Positions 55,281 to 63,831 of a stretch of 64,000 bases of DNA are shown here, piece after piece; the first letter of the stretch is position 1, and each line of letters begins with the position of its first letter. Location: NCBI GenBank assembly GCA_002742845.1, contig DLUH01000005.1:124001-188000 (forward strand), written 5' to 3'. The notes under the pieces were generated by a model. It had not been told where the DNA came from. It was given only the letters and a program-made list of their open reading frames with translations, and did not search any database. This DNA is from Sulfurovum sp. UBA12169 (lineage in GTDB: Bacteria > Campylobacterota > Campylobacteria > Campylobacterales > Sulfurovaceae). Position numbers and translations under genes: made by a program.

Positions 55281-56729
55281 ATGGCACGATTGGTAGTTAT
55301 GGGTGGGGGTGTCTCCGGACACACCGCCGCAACGTTTGCAAAAAAATGGCTTGGCAATGAACATGAAGTGGTAGTTGTTACTCCCAATTCGCAATGGAAC
55401 TGGATCCCGTCCAATATCTGGGTAGGTGTAGGCGAAATGAAAAAAGAGGATGTTGTTTTTCCTCTTGCTCCTGTGTATGAAAAAGCGGGTATTGACTATA
55501 GGCAGGCAAAAGCCGTATCGCTTCATCCAAGCGGCAGCGAAAAGAACGAAAAGGCATTTATTACGATAGAGTATACCGGCCAAGGCAAAGAAGGACAAAC
55601 AGAGGAGGTAACCTATGACTATCTCATCAATGCAACCGGTCCAAAATTAAATTTTGGTGCAACGCCCGGACTGGATCAAGGGTACACTGTTTCTGTTTGT
55701 ACCGCAGACCATGCAGTACATGCCAATGAAGAACTCCAGAAAGTCTTCGAAAAAGCAAAAACCCAAAAACAGAAAATTCTCATAGGCACAGGCCATGGCA
55801 TGTGCACATGCCAAGGTGCTGCATTTGAATATATCTTCAACATTGAGCATGAAGCTAAAAAAGCAGGCATTAGAGATAATCTCGATATAAAATGGATTTC
55901 AAACGAATCATTCTTGGGTGATTTCGGTATGGGCGGGATGCATCTAAATGTCGGCGGCTACACAGCTTCCAGTAAAATATTTGCCGAATCACTATATAGC
56001 GAAAGAAAGCTTGAATGGGTCATCGGAGCACATGTCAATAAAGTAGAAGCCGGAAAAGCACACTATGAAAAATTAGACGGCACCATGGGTGTTGAAGAAT
56101 TTGATTTTGCTATGCTTATTCCTCCGTTTGCAGGGGTCGGCCTTAAAGCATACGATAAAGACGGATCAGATATCACAGATACGGTTTTTGCTCCAAACGG
56201 ATTTATGAAAGTTGACGCCAACTACAACGCGGGCGCCTATGAAAATTGGAAAGCAAGCGATTGGCCTCGTACTCTACAAAACCCTACGTATCAGAATATT
56301 TTTGCAGTAGGCATAGCGTTTGCGCCGCCGCATCCGATATCTAAACCGATGAGCTCACCAAACGGTACTCCTATCACACCGACTCCGCCAAGAACAGGCA
56401 TGCCAAGCGCCATGATGGGTAAAGCAGTAGCGCACAGTATAGCAGATATGATCCATGGCGCAAGCCAGCCAACCCACACTGCGTGTATGTCAGAAATGGG
56501 AGCAGCATGCGTAGCAAGTGCAGGCAAAGGATTTCTTACTGGAACTGCCGCTGCGATGACTGTTTATCCTGTCGTTCCTGATTTTGAAAAATATCCTGGT
56601 GTTGGCAGAGACATCAAGATGACAACCGGGGAGATAGGTCTTGCGGGACACTGGATTAAACATTTTCTACACTTTGCTTTTCTTTGGAAAGCGCAACTTA
56701 AACCGGGCTGGACTTTAATCCCGGAATGA
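55281..56729 (+). CDS. sqr: Sulfide:quinone oxidoreductase
   Basis: Membrane-attached flavoprotein of 482 residues that oxidises sulfide and reduces quinone. The N-terminal MARLVVMGGGVSGHTAA binds FAD. Conserved cysteines are in VCTADHAVH, GHGMCTCQGAAFEY and ACMSEMGAACVASAGKG; the C-terminal GHWIKHFLHFAFLWKAQLKPGW is an amphipathic membrane-binding end typical of SQR. It has no signal peptide. SQRs fall into six types and I cannot assign one securely. GAAGGA lies six bases before the ATG. Followed by repeats and a small protein gene on the same strand. Confidence 0.92.
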   Translation: MARLVVMGGGVSGHTAATFAKKWLGNEHEVVVVTPNSQWNWIPSNIWVGVGEMKKEDVVFPLAPVYEKAGIDYRQAKAVSLHPSGSEKNEKAFITIEYTGQGKEGQTEEVTYDYLINATGPKLNFGATPGLDQGYTVSVCTADHAVHANEELQKVFEKAKTQKQKILIGTGHGMCTCQGAAFEYIFNIEHEAKKAGIRDNLDIKWISNESFLGDFGMGGMHLNVGGYTASSKIFAESLYSERKLEWVIGAHVNKVEAGKAHYEKLDGTMGVEEFDFAMLIPPFAGVGLKAYDKDGSDITDTVFAPNGFMKVDANYNAGAYENWKASDWPRTLQNPTYQNIFAVGIAFAPPHPISKPMSSPNGTPITPTPPRTGMPSAMMGKAVAHSIADMIHGASQPTHTACMSEMGAACVASAGKGFLTGTAAAMTVYPVVPDFEKYPGVGRDIKMTTGEIGLAGHWIKHFLHFAFLWKAQLKPGWTLIPE

Positions 56730-56733
56730 GAAA

Positions 56734-56759
56734 CATAGCAAGCAAATCGCTTGGCTATG
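56734..56759 (+). repeat. Imperfect inverted repeat after sqr
   Basis: CATAGCAAGC (56734-56743) and GCTTGGCTATG (56749-56759) pair over ten bases with one bulged C around a five-base loop, starting five bases after the sqr stop. No T-run follows. The right arm is the start of the 30-bp direct repeat, so its second copy could pair with the same left arm. Confidence 0.7.
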
Positions 56760-56854
56760 AGTTCAAGAAGAAATGATTTTCCTGAGCCAAAGGCGAAGCT
56801 TCAGTGAGATGAATTGAACGAGTAGCTTGGCTATGAATTCAAGAAGAAATGATT
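56749..56854 (+). repeat. Pair of 30-bp direct repeats between sqr and the small gene
   Basis: Copies at 56749-56778 and 56825-56854 begin GCTTGGCTATG and end AAGAAATGATT; they differ at a single base (G/A). They start 76 bp apart, and the segment between is unrelated and GC-richer than its surroundings. The second copy ends 21 bases before the ATG of the 55-residue gene. They may mark a duplicated gene end or an RNA switch region. Confidence 0.8.
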
Positions 56855-56875
56855 AAATAAAAAAGGAGAAATAAA

Positions 56876-57043
56876 ATGGCAACAAAACACATGGAACACA
56901 TTCAACCGTATAGTCCGCAAGCAGGCACTATGATACCAACAAAATTTAGAAAATTTTTACGCACTTGTGTGATATGGCAACTTATAAGATTTATTGCTAT
57001 CAATATCAAAATGACACTTTTGATACTAAAAAGTCATCACTAG
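56876..57043 (+). CDS. 55-residue membrane-associated small protein
   Basis: An ATG at 56876 with a textbook AGGAG seven bases upstream opens a 55-codon frame ending TAG at 57041-57043. Residues 1-22 are polar (MATKHMEHIQPYSPQAGTMI), then a basic segment KFRKFLRT and a hydrophobic helix CVIWQLIRFIAINIKMTLLIL, ending LKSHH. The amphipathic basic-hydrophobic end suggests peripheral or single-span attachment to the membrane. It follows sqr on the same strand after the repeats and precedes a GCAA-loop hairpin, so it may be part of the sulfide-oxidation unit. Function unknown. Confidence 0.7.
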   Translation: MATKHMEHIQPYSPQAGTMIPTKFRKFLRTCVIWQLIRFIAINIKMTLLILKSHH

Positions 57044-57046
57044 CAT

Positions 57047-57068
57047 ATATGTGCCGCAAGGCACATAT
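57047..57068 (+). terminator. GCAA-tetraloop hairpin after the 55-residue gene
   Basis: ATATGTGCC and GGCACATAT form a perfect 9-bp stem closed by a GCAA (GNRA-type) tetraloop, starting three bases after the stop codon of the small gene. The downstream sequence lacks a T-run (GATCCCTTC), so it is either a weak terminator or an mRNA 3'-end stabiliser. Confidence 0.55.
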
Positions 57069-57163
57069 GATCCCTTCAAATATCATTTCTAAAATTATTA
57101 TCTCACCATACAAACAAGATTATAAGCGTATAATTCAGGCTACTAAAACTATCAGAGGATAAT

Positions 57164-57631
57164 ATGACATTAAACATATCAGGCATGGAACAAATAAAGT
57201 TAACGCACTTGGTTCTTGATTACAACGGCACAATCGCTATCAACGGGATCCTCATAGAAGGAGTAACAGAAAGATTAAAAAAACTATCGTCGCAACTTTC
57301 CATACATATTCTAACGGCAGATACCTATGGATCTGTACACGAACAATGCGAAGCTGATTTTTTAAATATTCAAGTCATAGGCAAAGAGAAACAAGATGAA
57401 CAAAAATTATCATTTATAGAATCTTTGGGCATGGAGCATACTGTTGCCGTAGGAAATGGAAAAAATGATGCGCTTATGCTGAAAAGTGCTATTTTAGGAT
57501 TTGCTATTTTGCAAGATGAGGGAATAAATATCCGTACTTTAAACTCAGCAGATGTAATATTTGCTTCAATTATAGATGCTTTAGATGCTTTATTAATCCC
57601 TAATCGCCTAATAGCAACGCTTAGGAATTAA
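57164..57631 (+). CDS. Small HAD-like protein (soluble P-type ATPase-like, COG4087 type)
   Basis: A 155-residue protein with the HAD nucleophile in VLDYNGTIAI (Asp19), motif 2 Thr in HILTADTYGSV, and motif 4 in VAVGNGKNDALMLKSA. The residue two after the nucleophile is Asn (Asp-Tyr-Asn), so the usual acid/base Asp is missing, as in the ATPase-like relatives; phosphatase activity may be weak. There is no cap domain. AGAGG lies five bases before the ATG. Downstream 180 bp to the rpsI end hold small A/T hairpins such as AAAGAGC/GCTCTTT (57780-57799) that may end rpsI transcripts. Confidence 0.85.
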   Translation: MTLNISGMEQIKLTHLVLDYNGTIAINGILIEGVTERLKKLSSQLSIHILTADTYGSVHEQCEADFLNIQVIGKEKQDEQKLSFIESLGMEHTVAVGNGKNDALMLKSAILGFAILQDEGINIRTLNSADVIFASIIDALDALLIPNRLIATLRN

Positions 57632-57814
57632 ATCATCTGATTAATTCTCAAATTTTGAGCAAAGTTCCTTACGCTCTCTTTGAGAAAATTAGGCTTTCTA
57701 TAGACAGTGCTTGCGACTAGATACTCCCTGTTTCTTCAGAGATTCCAATTAAATAATAAAAATAATGAGGGTAGACAACAAAGAGCATAGAAGCTCTTTG
57801 GAAAAGATAAGAGA

Positions 57815-58204
57815 TTATCTTTTTGAGAATTGAGGAGATCTTCTCGCTTTTTTCTTTCCTGGCTTCTTTCTTTCAACCACTCTTGAATCTCTTGTAAGAA
57901 GACCCATTGGTTTTAAAATAGCTCTAAAAGAAGGTTCAAATTCTACAAGCGCTTTTGTAATTCCGTGCTTCAATGCATCGGCTTGAGCAGAATATCCGCC
58001 GCCAAGCGTAGTTGCTTTTACTGTCATAGAGTCTAGTTGTTTGGTTGCCTCAAGAGGAAGTCTTACCTTCATTTTAAGCGTTTCGTGTCCACCGAGCCAT
58101 TGGTCAAGTGTTTTGCCATTGATAAGCATTTCGCCATTACCTGGAGTCAACCAAACTTTAGCAATAGCAGCTTTTCTTTTACCTGTTGCATACATAGTTG
58201 CCAT
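57815..58204 (-). CDS. rpsI: 30S ribosomal protein S9
   Basis: A 129-residue small-subunit protein; [26 protein letters not shown] at the start, [19 protein letters not shown] in the middle, and [24 protein letters not shown] at the C-terminus, ending in the universal Lys-Arg that reaches the P site. Two bases after rplM, the conserved operon pair. Confidence 0.98.
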   Translation of the reverse strand: MATMYATGKRKAAIAKVWLTPGNGEMLINGKTLDQWLGGHETLKMKVRLPLEATKQLDSMTVKATTLGGGYSAQADALKHGITKALVEFEPSFRAILKPMGLLTRDSRVVERKKPGKKKARRSPQFSKR

Positions 58205-58206
58205 CT

Positions 58207-58632
58207 TTAGTTTCCTTTGTTGATTTGTGCAGTATGAGGATGTTCGCTCCCTGCATATACTTTAAGTTTTTTAAGCATTGTTCTACCGAGTGTTGTTTTT
58301 GGAAGCATACCTCTCACAGCAAGTTTGTAAAGTTTTTCGGTATGATTTTCAAGCATATCCGAAAGCTTTTTGCTTTTAGTAGAGCCGAAGTATCCACTGT
58401 ATGTAAAATACTCTTTATCATCCAATTTAACCCCTGTAAATTTCGCTTTTTGAGCATTTATAATGACTACATAGTCACCGCAATCTACGTTTGGAGTAAA
58501 AGATGGTTTATGTTTGCCTCTAAGAAGTGTTGCTACCTCAGTTAAGATACGACCAAAAGTTTTACCTTCTGCATCGATCAAAACCCAGTCTCTTTGTACT
58601 TCATGAGGCTTAAGAACAGATGTCAATTTCAT
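58207..58632 (-). CDS. rplM: 50S ribosomal protein L13
   Basis: A 141-residue large-subunit protein with [45 protein letters not shown] and [32 protein letters not shown] precedes the ATG by about seven bases. A GGTACAAT -10 box at about 58671-58678 on the minus strand suggests a short leader of roughly 35 nt. First gene of rplM-rpsI. Confidence 0.98.
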   Translation of the reverse strand: MKLTSVLKPHEVQRDWVLIDAEGKTFGRILTEVATLLRGKHKPSFTPNVDCGDYVVIINAQKAKFTGVKLDDKEYFTYSGYFGSTKSKKLSDMLENHTEKLYKLAVRGMLPKTTLGRTMLKKLKVYAGSEHPHTAQINKGN

Positions 58633-58711
58633 GATGTTTTCCTTATTAATATAAAAGCTGATGCTCTTTGTGAGTGGGATTGTACCGATATAAACTTAAT
58701 ATTTATTTAAA

Positions 58712-61459
58712 TTAAGATTTATTTAAGTAATTTAGCTCGATTTTATCTTCCAGCAAATAAACAATAACCCCCTCTGTCCTTTTTTGTGTAATTTTCTCTA
58801 TCGCCTTTTGATAAAATTCAACCTGGTTTTGATGTTTAAATTGATATTTTTTCGAGGTTTTATAGTCCACCACCAAGCAATGAGTTTTATACTCAAGCAA
58901 CAGATCTATCTGTTTGACTTCACCCCCAAAACAAAGTGACTGCTCTTGTGTCCATGTTGCATCTGCCAATAATATTTGGAAAGATTCTTCTTCAATAAGC
59001 ATTCGGATTCGACAAGCTATCTGTTCAAGTTGCCCTCGACTTAAGGCTTGACCGTATCGATTTCGTACCGCCTGCATTGCGGACAGAAGAGATGCAGCAT
59101 CAAATTTCTCCAACATTTCCAGACCGTAGTGCAGTGCTGCTCCAAAAAGTATAGCTTCATAATCCTTGGTATCCTCCGTTTGTGGCTCTGTCTTAATTTC
59201 TTGTGTTCCGTAATGTGAAATAGTTACCGGTTTTGTTTCTGCATAGTGAATATCTTCCGGTGTTTGCTTGGCGTTTATTTTAAGTTTTCCCAACCGTAAA
59301 GGAACCATTCCCATCTCATCAAATAGCGATTCTTTTGGTTTTCGTATAACAATCAGCGCTTCAACCGCGCGAGTCAATGCAACATAAAGTATATTTTTAC
59401 GGTCTTTAAGAGAAAAGGTTTTTTGTTCTTTTATAATTCTGGCATAAGTGTTGTCAAAATATTCTCTGTTTTTGCTGCGAAACAGGATATGATCTATTGT
59501 AAGCTGCTCACTATAATGGAAAATCAATGGCGACTTGTTGTTATTTGGGCGAGTAAGCCTGTCAAGAAGTATAACGTACTCAAACTCCAATCCTTTTGAT
59601 CCATGCACTGTCATAATTTTTGCTCCATGCACGGAATGCGCTGCAACCGAAATAGAAGAACTCTCAAATTCTTTCAAAAAAGCAGGAATTTCTGAAAAAT
59701 GTGCTGCAAATTCCAAAAGTTTCAATATGTTTTTATCGTTTTGAAAATATCCAAACTCCCTTATGAGTCTATCTAGTGCTGTCAAAGGTTCCATAAAAGG
59801 TGTAAACCAACTTGTGTCTATTGTCTCCAATGATTGACCTGTTCTCTCCAAAAATGCTTGTGCTTCTATTTTCTCACCAAAAAAAAGATAGGAAAGCATG
59901 GCTGTCAATGCTGCAATTTTCGGAACCGTTTTAAGAGAGCTTGAAGTATAAAGTAAAGTAGGTATGTCTTCATGCTCACAGGCATCCTGTAAACTTAAGC
60001 CGTCTTTATTAGTGCTTACCAAAAAAGCAATATCATCAACCCCGATTCCCAAAGCTAAAAGTTTCTTGGCCTGACTAACCGCTTCCTTGATGGGCTCTTC
60101 TGACTCTACAACCTCCACATATCCTTCATTGGCATCCTTTTTACTTTTTTGTGGAACATACCTCTCCATAAATCCGTCAAACCAACGATTTACCTGCTCT
60201 ACAATATATCTACTGCTTCGATAATTCGTATCCATCTGCTCTACATTCACACCATAACGTTGTGCAACTTTATCAAACAACTCTTCCACACCTCCGCGAA
60301 AACGGTAAAGTGATTGTTTCGTGTCGCCCACGTAAAAAAAACTTTTAAATTCATTTTGCCCTTGCCCGGCAGAAATCTCATCTATTATGGGCTTTAGAAG
60401 CAAAAATTGCAAGGTAGACGTATCTTGAAACTCATCCAAAAGAATATGATTGAACTTGTTGTCTATTTTAAAGTAAAAAAACTCTTTTGAAATGCTTTCA
60501 TGAAGCAGTCTGTAGGTAAAATATCCCAAGTCATCAAAGTTTAATATATTGGACTGTTTCGCATCCATAATTGTGGCATTTTTATAGTAGTCATACACTT
60601 CAAAAAGAAGGTCTAAAACACCGGACTCTTTTGCTCGCATCCAACTTCCCAACAGTAATTTTAATTCCAAGAATGTTTCTTCTATGGAGGGATTTTTTTC
60701 GACATATTTTTTATAATTTTTATGATCTAAAAGGCTTTGTTTTTCAAATACCGTTTTAACTGCGAGTTCCTTGGCAGATTGAGACAAAAAATTGTTAATC
60801 GCACTTTTAGATGCGCCCGATTTGACCACCATTGCATGCAAACGCTTTCTGAATGCATCGATTTTATTTTCGATCTGCCAAAGATCACTGCGCTTATAAA
60901 CATAGGCCGGCAATAAGGGATCAACACGATAAAAATGCTCCATAAGATCAAAAATCTTTCCAAATCGTTTATCTTCAATCTCGATTGCCAATTGAACCAA
61001 AGAGGAAAGCAAGCCTTCCGTGCGAAGTTCTTCTAAAAAATAACTCTCGCGCTTATCGTTTTTCTTCTCTTTGGTAACAAATCCGGGATCAAGTCCCAAT
61101 TCGAGTGATGCAGATCTCAGCACCGATGCAAAAAAGCTATCCAATGTAACGATATAGCTGCTGCTTGAAAGAAATCGTCTCAAGACATCAGGCTGTTTAG
61201 CCTTCAAAGCTTCTTTGCTTAATCCTGTCTGCCTGCAGACTTCATCCATTAACGGATCATCTTCTTTTTCTCCAAGCATTCTCAGCGCATTAAGTACTCT
61301 TTGGCGCATCTCGGAAGCAGCTTTATTGGTAAACGTTGCCGCCAAAATACTGCCGGCAGACTCCCCCATAAACAGTAAAGAAAGATAACGTACAGTGAGC
61401 GCAAATGTCTTGCCGCTGCCTGCACTTGCCGAATAAGCCAAAAAAGGTTTAAAGCTCAT
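58712..61459 (-). CDS. addA: AddA/RecB-like helicase-nuclease
   Basis: A 915-residue superfamily 1A helicase with a C-terminal nuclease. Walker A is YSASAGSGKTFAL near residue 10, motif Ia AATFTNKAASEMRQRVL, motif II LLDEFQDTSTLQ near 345, motif III FYVGDTKQSLYRFRGG, motif V TVHGSKGLEFEYVIL, and motif VI LYVALTRA. The PD-(D/E)xK nuclease core is LLEYKTHCLVVDYKTSKKY near 870-890. With AddB it resects double-strand breaks for RecA. Its ATG overlaps the addB stop by four bases. Confidence 0.94.
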   Translation of the reverse strand: MSFKPFLAYSASAGSGKTFALTVRYLSLLFMGESAGSILAATFTNKAASEMRQRVLNALRMLGEKEDDPLMDEVCRQTGLSKEALKAKQPDVLRRFLSSSSYIVTLDSFFASVLRSASLELGLDPGFVTKEKKNDKRESYFLEELRTEGLLSSLVQLAIEIEDKRFGKIFDLMEHFYRVDPLLPAYVYKRSDLWQIENKIDAFRKRLHAMVVKSGASKSAINNFLSQSAKELAVKTVFEKQSLLDHKNYKKYVEKNPSIEETFLELKLLLGSWMRAKESGVLDLLFEVYDYYKNATIMDAKQSNILNFDDLGYFTYRLLHESISKEFFYFKIDNKFNHILLDEFQDTSTLQFLLLKPIIDEISAGQGQNEFKSFFYVGDTKQSLYRFRGGVEELFDKVAQRYGVNVEQMDTNYRSSRYIVEQVNRWFDGFMERYVPQKSKKDANEGYVEVVESEEPIKEAVSQAKKLLALGIGVDDIAFLVSTNKDGLSLQDACEHEDIPTLLYTSSSLKTVPKIAALTAMLSYLFFGEKIEAQAFLERTGQSLETIDTSWFTPFMEPLTALDRLIREFGYFQNDKNILKLLEFAAHFSEIPAFLKEFESSSISVAAHSVHGAKIMTVHGSKGLEFEYVILLDRLTRPNNNKSPLIFHYSEQLTIDHILFRSKNREYFDNTYARIIKEQKTFSLKDRKNILYVALTRAVEALIVIRKPKESLFDEMGMVPLRLGKLKINAKQTPEDIHYAETKPVTISHYGTQEIKTEPQTEDTKDYEAILFGAALHYGLEMLEKFDAASLLSAMQAVRNRYGQALSRGQLEQIACRIRMLIEEESFQILLADATWTQEQSLCFGGEVKQIDLLLEYKTHCLVVDYKTSKKYQFKHQNQVEFYQKAIEKITQKRTEGVIVYLLEDKIELNYLNKS

Positions 61460-63831
61460 AAATATGGCCCCCTTTCACACGTTAAAGCAAATTCACAGTA
61501 GTTGCATTTTTGCAAATCTTCACACTTCTTGGCCACAAAATGCCTATTTTGTTTAAGATTAACAATATGATCGGCTAAAAGTGCATTTTTCTCATCTAGT
61601 GCCTCAATATCCTCTCTTTGGCCATTTTCCAGTATCTTAATATAAGAAAGTTTGATATTTTGATATCTAGAACCAAGAAGATGATGATAGATACTCATCT
61701 GAAAATCATTGAGCGTTTCTAAGTTTTTAATTTTATTTGCCTCTGCTGTGCTGCCGCTTTTATAATCAAGTATCCATGTAGCTGTCGCATTTTGATCTAT
61801 ACGGTCTATGCGTCCCTTAAAATCCAATCCGCCTATTTTTCCTTTCATTTCTATTTCCCGTGCGACTACCTTCCAATGATCATTAAAATAGCGAACTTCT
61901 GTCTGCATAAATCCTTTGAGTTTCTCTTTCCAAAGTAATTTTTGATACGCAGTTTTTGCATCTTCATACGGCAAAAGTTCATTCAGCAATCCATGAAGTC
62001 TTTTTTCTAAAGCCTCAACGGTGGCAAAAGTGTCATTCTTGGCATATACATGTTCCAACAAAGTATGCAAGAATGCTCCTTCATTGAGTTCTTCTTCTTT
62101 TTTAGCTTCTATTTTTTGAATATATTTGTAATAATATTTTCGCTTACACTCCAAATAGGTTTTGAGCCTTGAGGCTGACCACGTAAAAGCAAAGGCATCA
62201 AACGATTCTATTACCGGATCTTCAAAAGATAATGCAGGTGCGGACGGCTCACCATAAAATATATCAAGTTGTCCGCTTCTTTGTTTTACGTCATAAAGTC
62301 CCAATTCAAAAAGAAATTTTGAAGGAAGTTTATTGTCGCTGCTGCTGTAGAGTATCACGGCCTGCTCGGCTTGATCCAGCAACCGCTTATAGTACTGCTT
62401 CTGAAGCGCTTCTCTATCGTTTTTTGTAGGCAATCCGGCAAATGCTCTTACTGCAGAGTTTAAGAACTGGTCTTTGCTTGAGCTTGCGGGAACAACCCCT
62501 TCATTGAAGTCAACAATAACTACCCCCTCAAAAGAAACTCCCCTGGTTTCAAGCACCCCCATAACAGTTATTTTTCCTCCTCGTACATCATCGATGGTAA
62601 CAGCATCAAGTGTTTTCATCCATAAAAAAAGCCACTCTTTTATGCTTAAGAAGTATGTAGAAAATATTTTTGTAAAATGCAGATAGGCTTCATATACTTT
62701 TTCATTATATTTTGGTTTCATTTCATTCTCTGCCTGAAAGATTGGCGCCAAAGGACAATCAAGCAGTTTTGTCTGATCTAGCAATATAAAAAAATCATCG
62801 GCCTTCACTTTTTTGTTTGGATTAACTCCTTGGAGATTTTGCGTTTCCATCCCATAGTATTTAAGCAAAAGCCATTGCTCTTTTTCAAAACTTTGCCAAT
62901 ACGCATAGAGTGCTGCGAGCATTTTATATTTTTTTTGTTTGTTATAGTCATACCCCATTGCAAAGTTAAGATTGCCAAATCTATCGTAAAGCGCAATACT
63001 CTCTTTTAGCTGCTCATCCGGCAAAATCAAAGCGATCTTTTCAGGATCTATGCCTCCATGCACCATCTCTTCTATTTTTGTAAAAGCGAATGCTATCTGC
63101 TCATGGCGCTCTTCCACGCCTATCACTTCTGCTTCTATTTTATCTTTTATAGCAAAACTCGATAGCATTTTTTTAGCGCTAAAATCTATAATCACATGAG
63201 AGTCATCAGGCAAATGAATCCCATATTTTTCAAAACGTTCTTGCATTTTAATGGTGAACCTACTTGTTGCATAGCGAAGAAGCACTTTTGTTACTTGAGA
63301 AATTTTGTCAATCAGATCAAACTCAAAATGGCTCAGATAACCCTCCAAATGTATCTCTACACATTCATAGCTCTGAACAAATCCTGTATTGACTGCATAT
63401 TGCGTAGGAATAAATGCTTTATCTATAAGATTTTTTTCTTCAAGCAAGTCTTTATAGTTATTCAAAATGGTCTGAAGTATTTGCAAATGCAATTCAAATT
63501 CTGCATAAGCATCCGCACGGCCAAGCGTATTAAAATCTATCTTTTCGGCAGCCAATTCTTCAAAAAATTTAAATACGGCATCACTTCTAGTAAAAAAATG
63601 TACCAGTTCTGAGTGAAGATTTAAATCATTAGTGTCTTCAAAAGAAGCTGCTTCCTTTAAGAGCAAAATGCGCTCCATGGGATCAATTTGGCTTTTATTT
63701 TCAAAAAGCATTGCACGCTTCTCAAACTCATCCATCCGCATAAGTGTAGGCAAAAAACTGTCCTGTTCTTTGAATTGTGCACTTACGGAACGCAAAGCTC
63801 TTGATGTGGGATAGATGTGAAGATTTTTCAT
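61456..63831 (-). CDS. addB: AddB-like helicase-nuclease subunit
   Basis: A 791-residue partner of AddA. The N-terminal part is a degenerate helicase without a Walker A lysine; the C-terminal third is a PD-(D/E)xK nuclease with FKGRIDRID and WILDYKSGST, and an iron-sulfur staple made from Cys in TYLECKRKYYYKY plus KCNYC and the Cys in ALTCERG near the C-terminus. Start ATG at 63831 (MKNLHIYPTSRA) is preferred; no ribosome site precedes it but TATACT lies eight bases upstream, so the transcript may be leaderless. The last ~170 bp of the window upstream of it contain no recognisable gene. Confidence 0.9.
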   Translation of the reverse strand: MKNLHIYPTSRALRSVSAQFKEQDSFLPTLMRMDEFEKRAMLFENKSQIDPMERILLLKEAASFEDTNDLNLHSELVHFFTRSDAVFKFFEELAAEKIDFNTLGRADAYAEFELHLQILQTILNNYKDLLEEKNLIDKAFIPTQYAVNTGFVQSYECVEIHLEGYLSHFEFDLIDKISQVTKVLLRYATSRFTIKMQERFEKYGIHLPDDSHVIIDFSAKKMLSSFAIKDKIEAEVIGVEERHEQIAFAFTKIEEMVHGGIDPEKIALILPDEQLKESIALYDRFGNLNFAMGYDYNKQKKYKMLAALYAYWQSFEKEQWLLLKYYGMETQNLQGVNPNKKVKADDFFILLDQTKLLDCPLAPIFQAENEMKPKYNEKVYEAYLHFTKIFSTYFLSIKEWLFLWMKTLDAVTIDDVRGGKITVMGVLETRGVSFEGVVIVDFNEGVVPASSSKDQFLNSAVRAFAGLPTKNDREALQKQYYKRLLDQAEQAVILYSSSDNKLPSKFLFELGLYDVKQRSGQLDIFYGEPSAPALSFEDPVIESFDAFAFTWSASRLKTYLECKRKYYYKYIQKIEAKKEEELNEGAFLHTLLEHVYAKNDTFATVEALEKRLHGLLNELLPYEDAKTAYQKLLWKEKLKGFMQTEVRYFNDHWKVVAREIEMKGKIGGLDFKGRIDRIDQNATATWILDYKSGSTAEANKIKNLETLNDFQMSIYHHLLGSRYQNIKLSYIKILENGQREDIEALDEKNALLADHIVNLKQNRHFVAKKCEDLQKCNYCEFALTCERGPYL

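Noticed and set aside
56876-57163. Plus-strand frame starting at 56965 inside the sqr-HAD gap
   Set aside because: It has no ribosome site and overlaps the 55-residue gene, which has a strong one.
58695-58716. AT-only palindrome CTTAAT/ATTAAG overlapping the addA stop
   Set aside because: Pure A/T palindromes are expected by chance at this base composition, and it has no GC core for a terminator.
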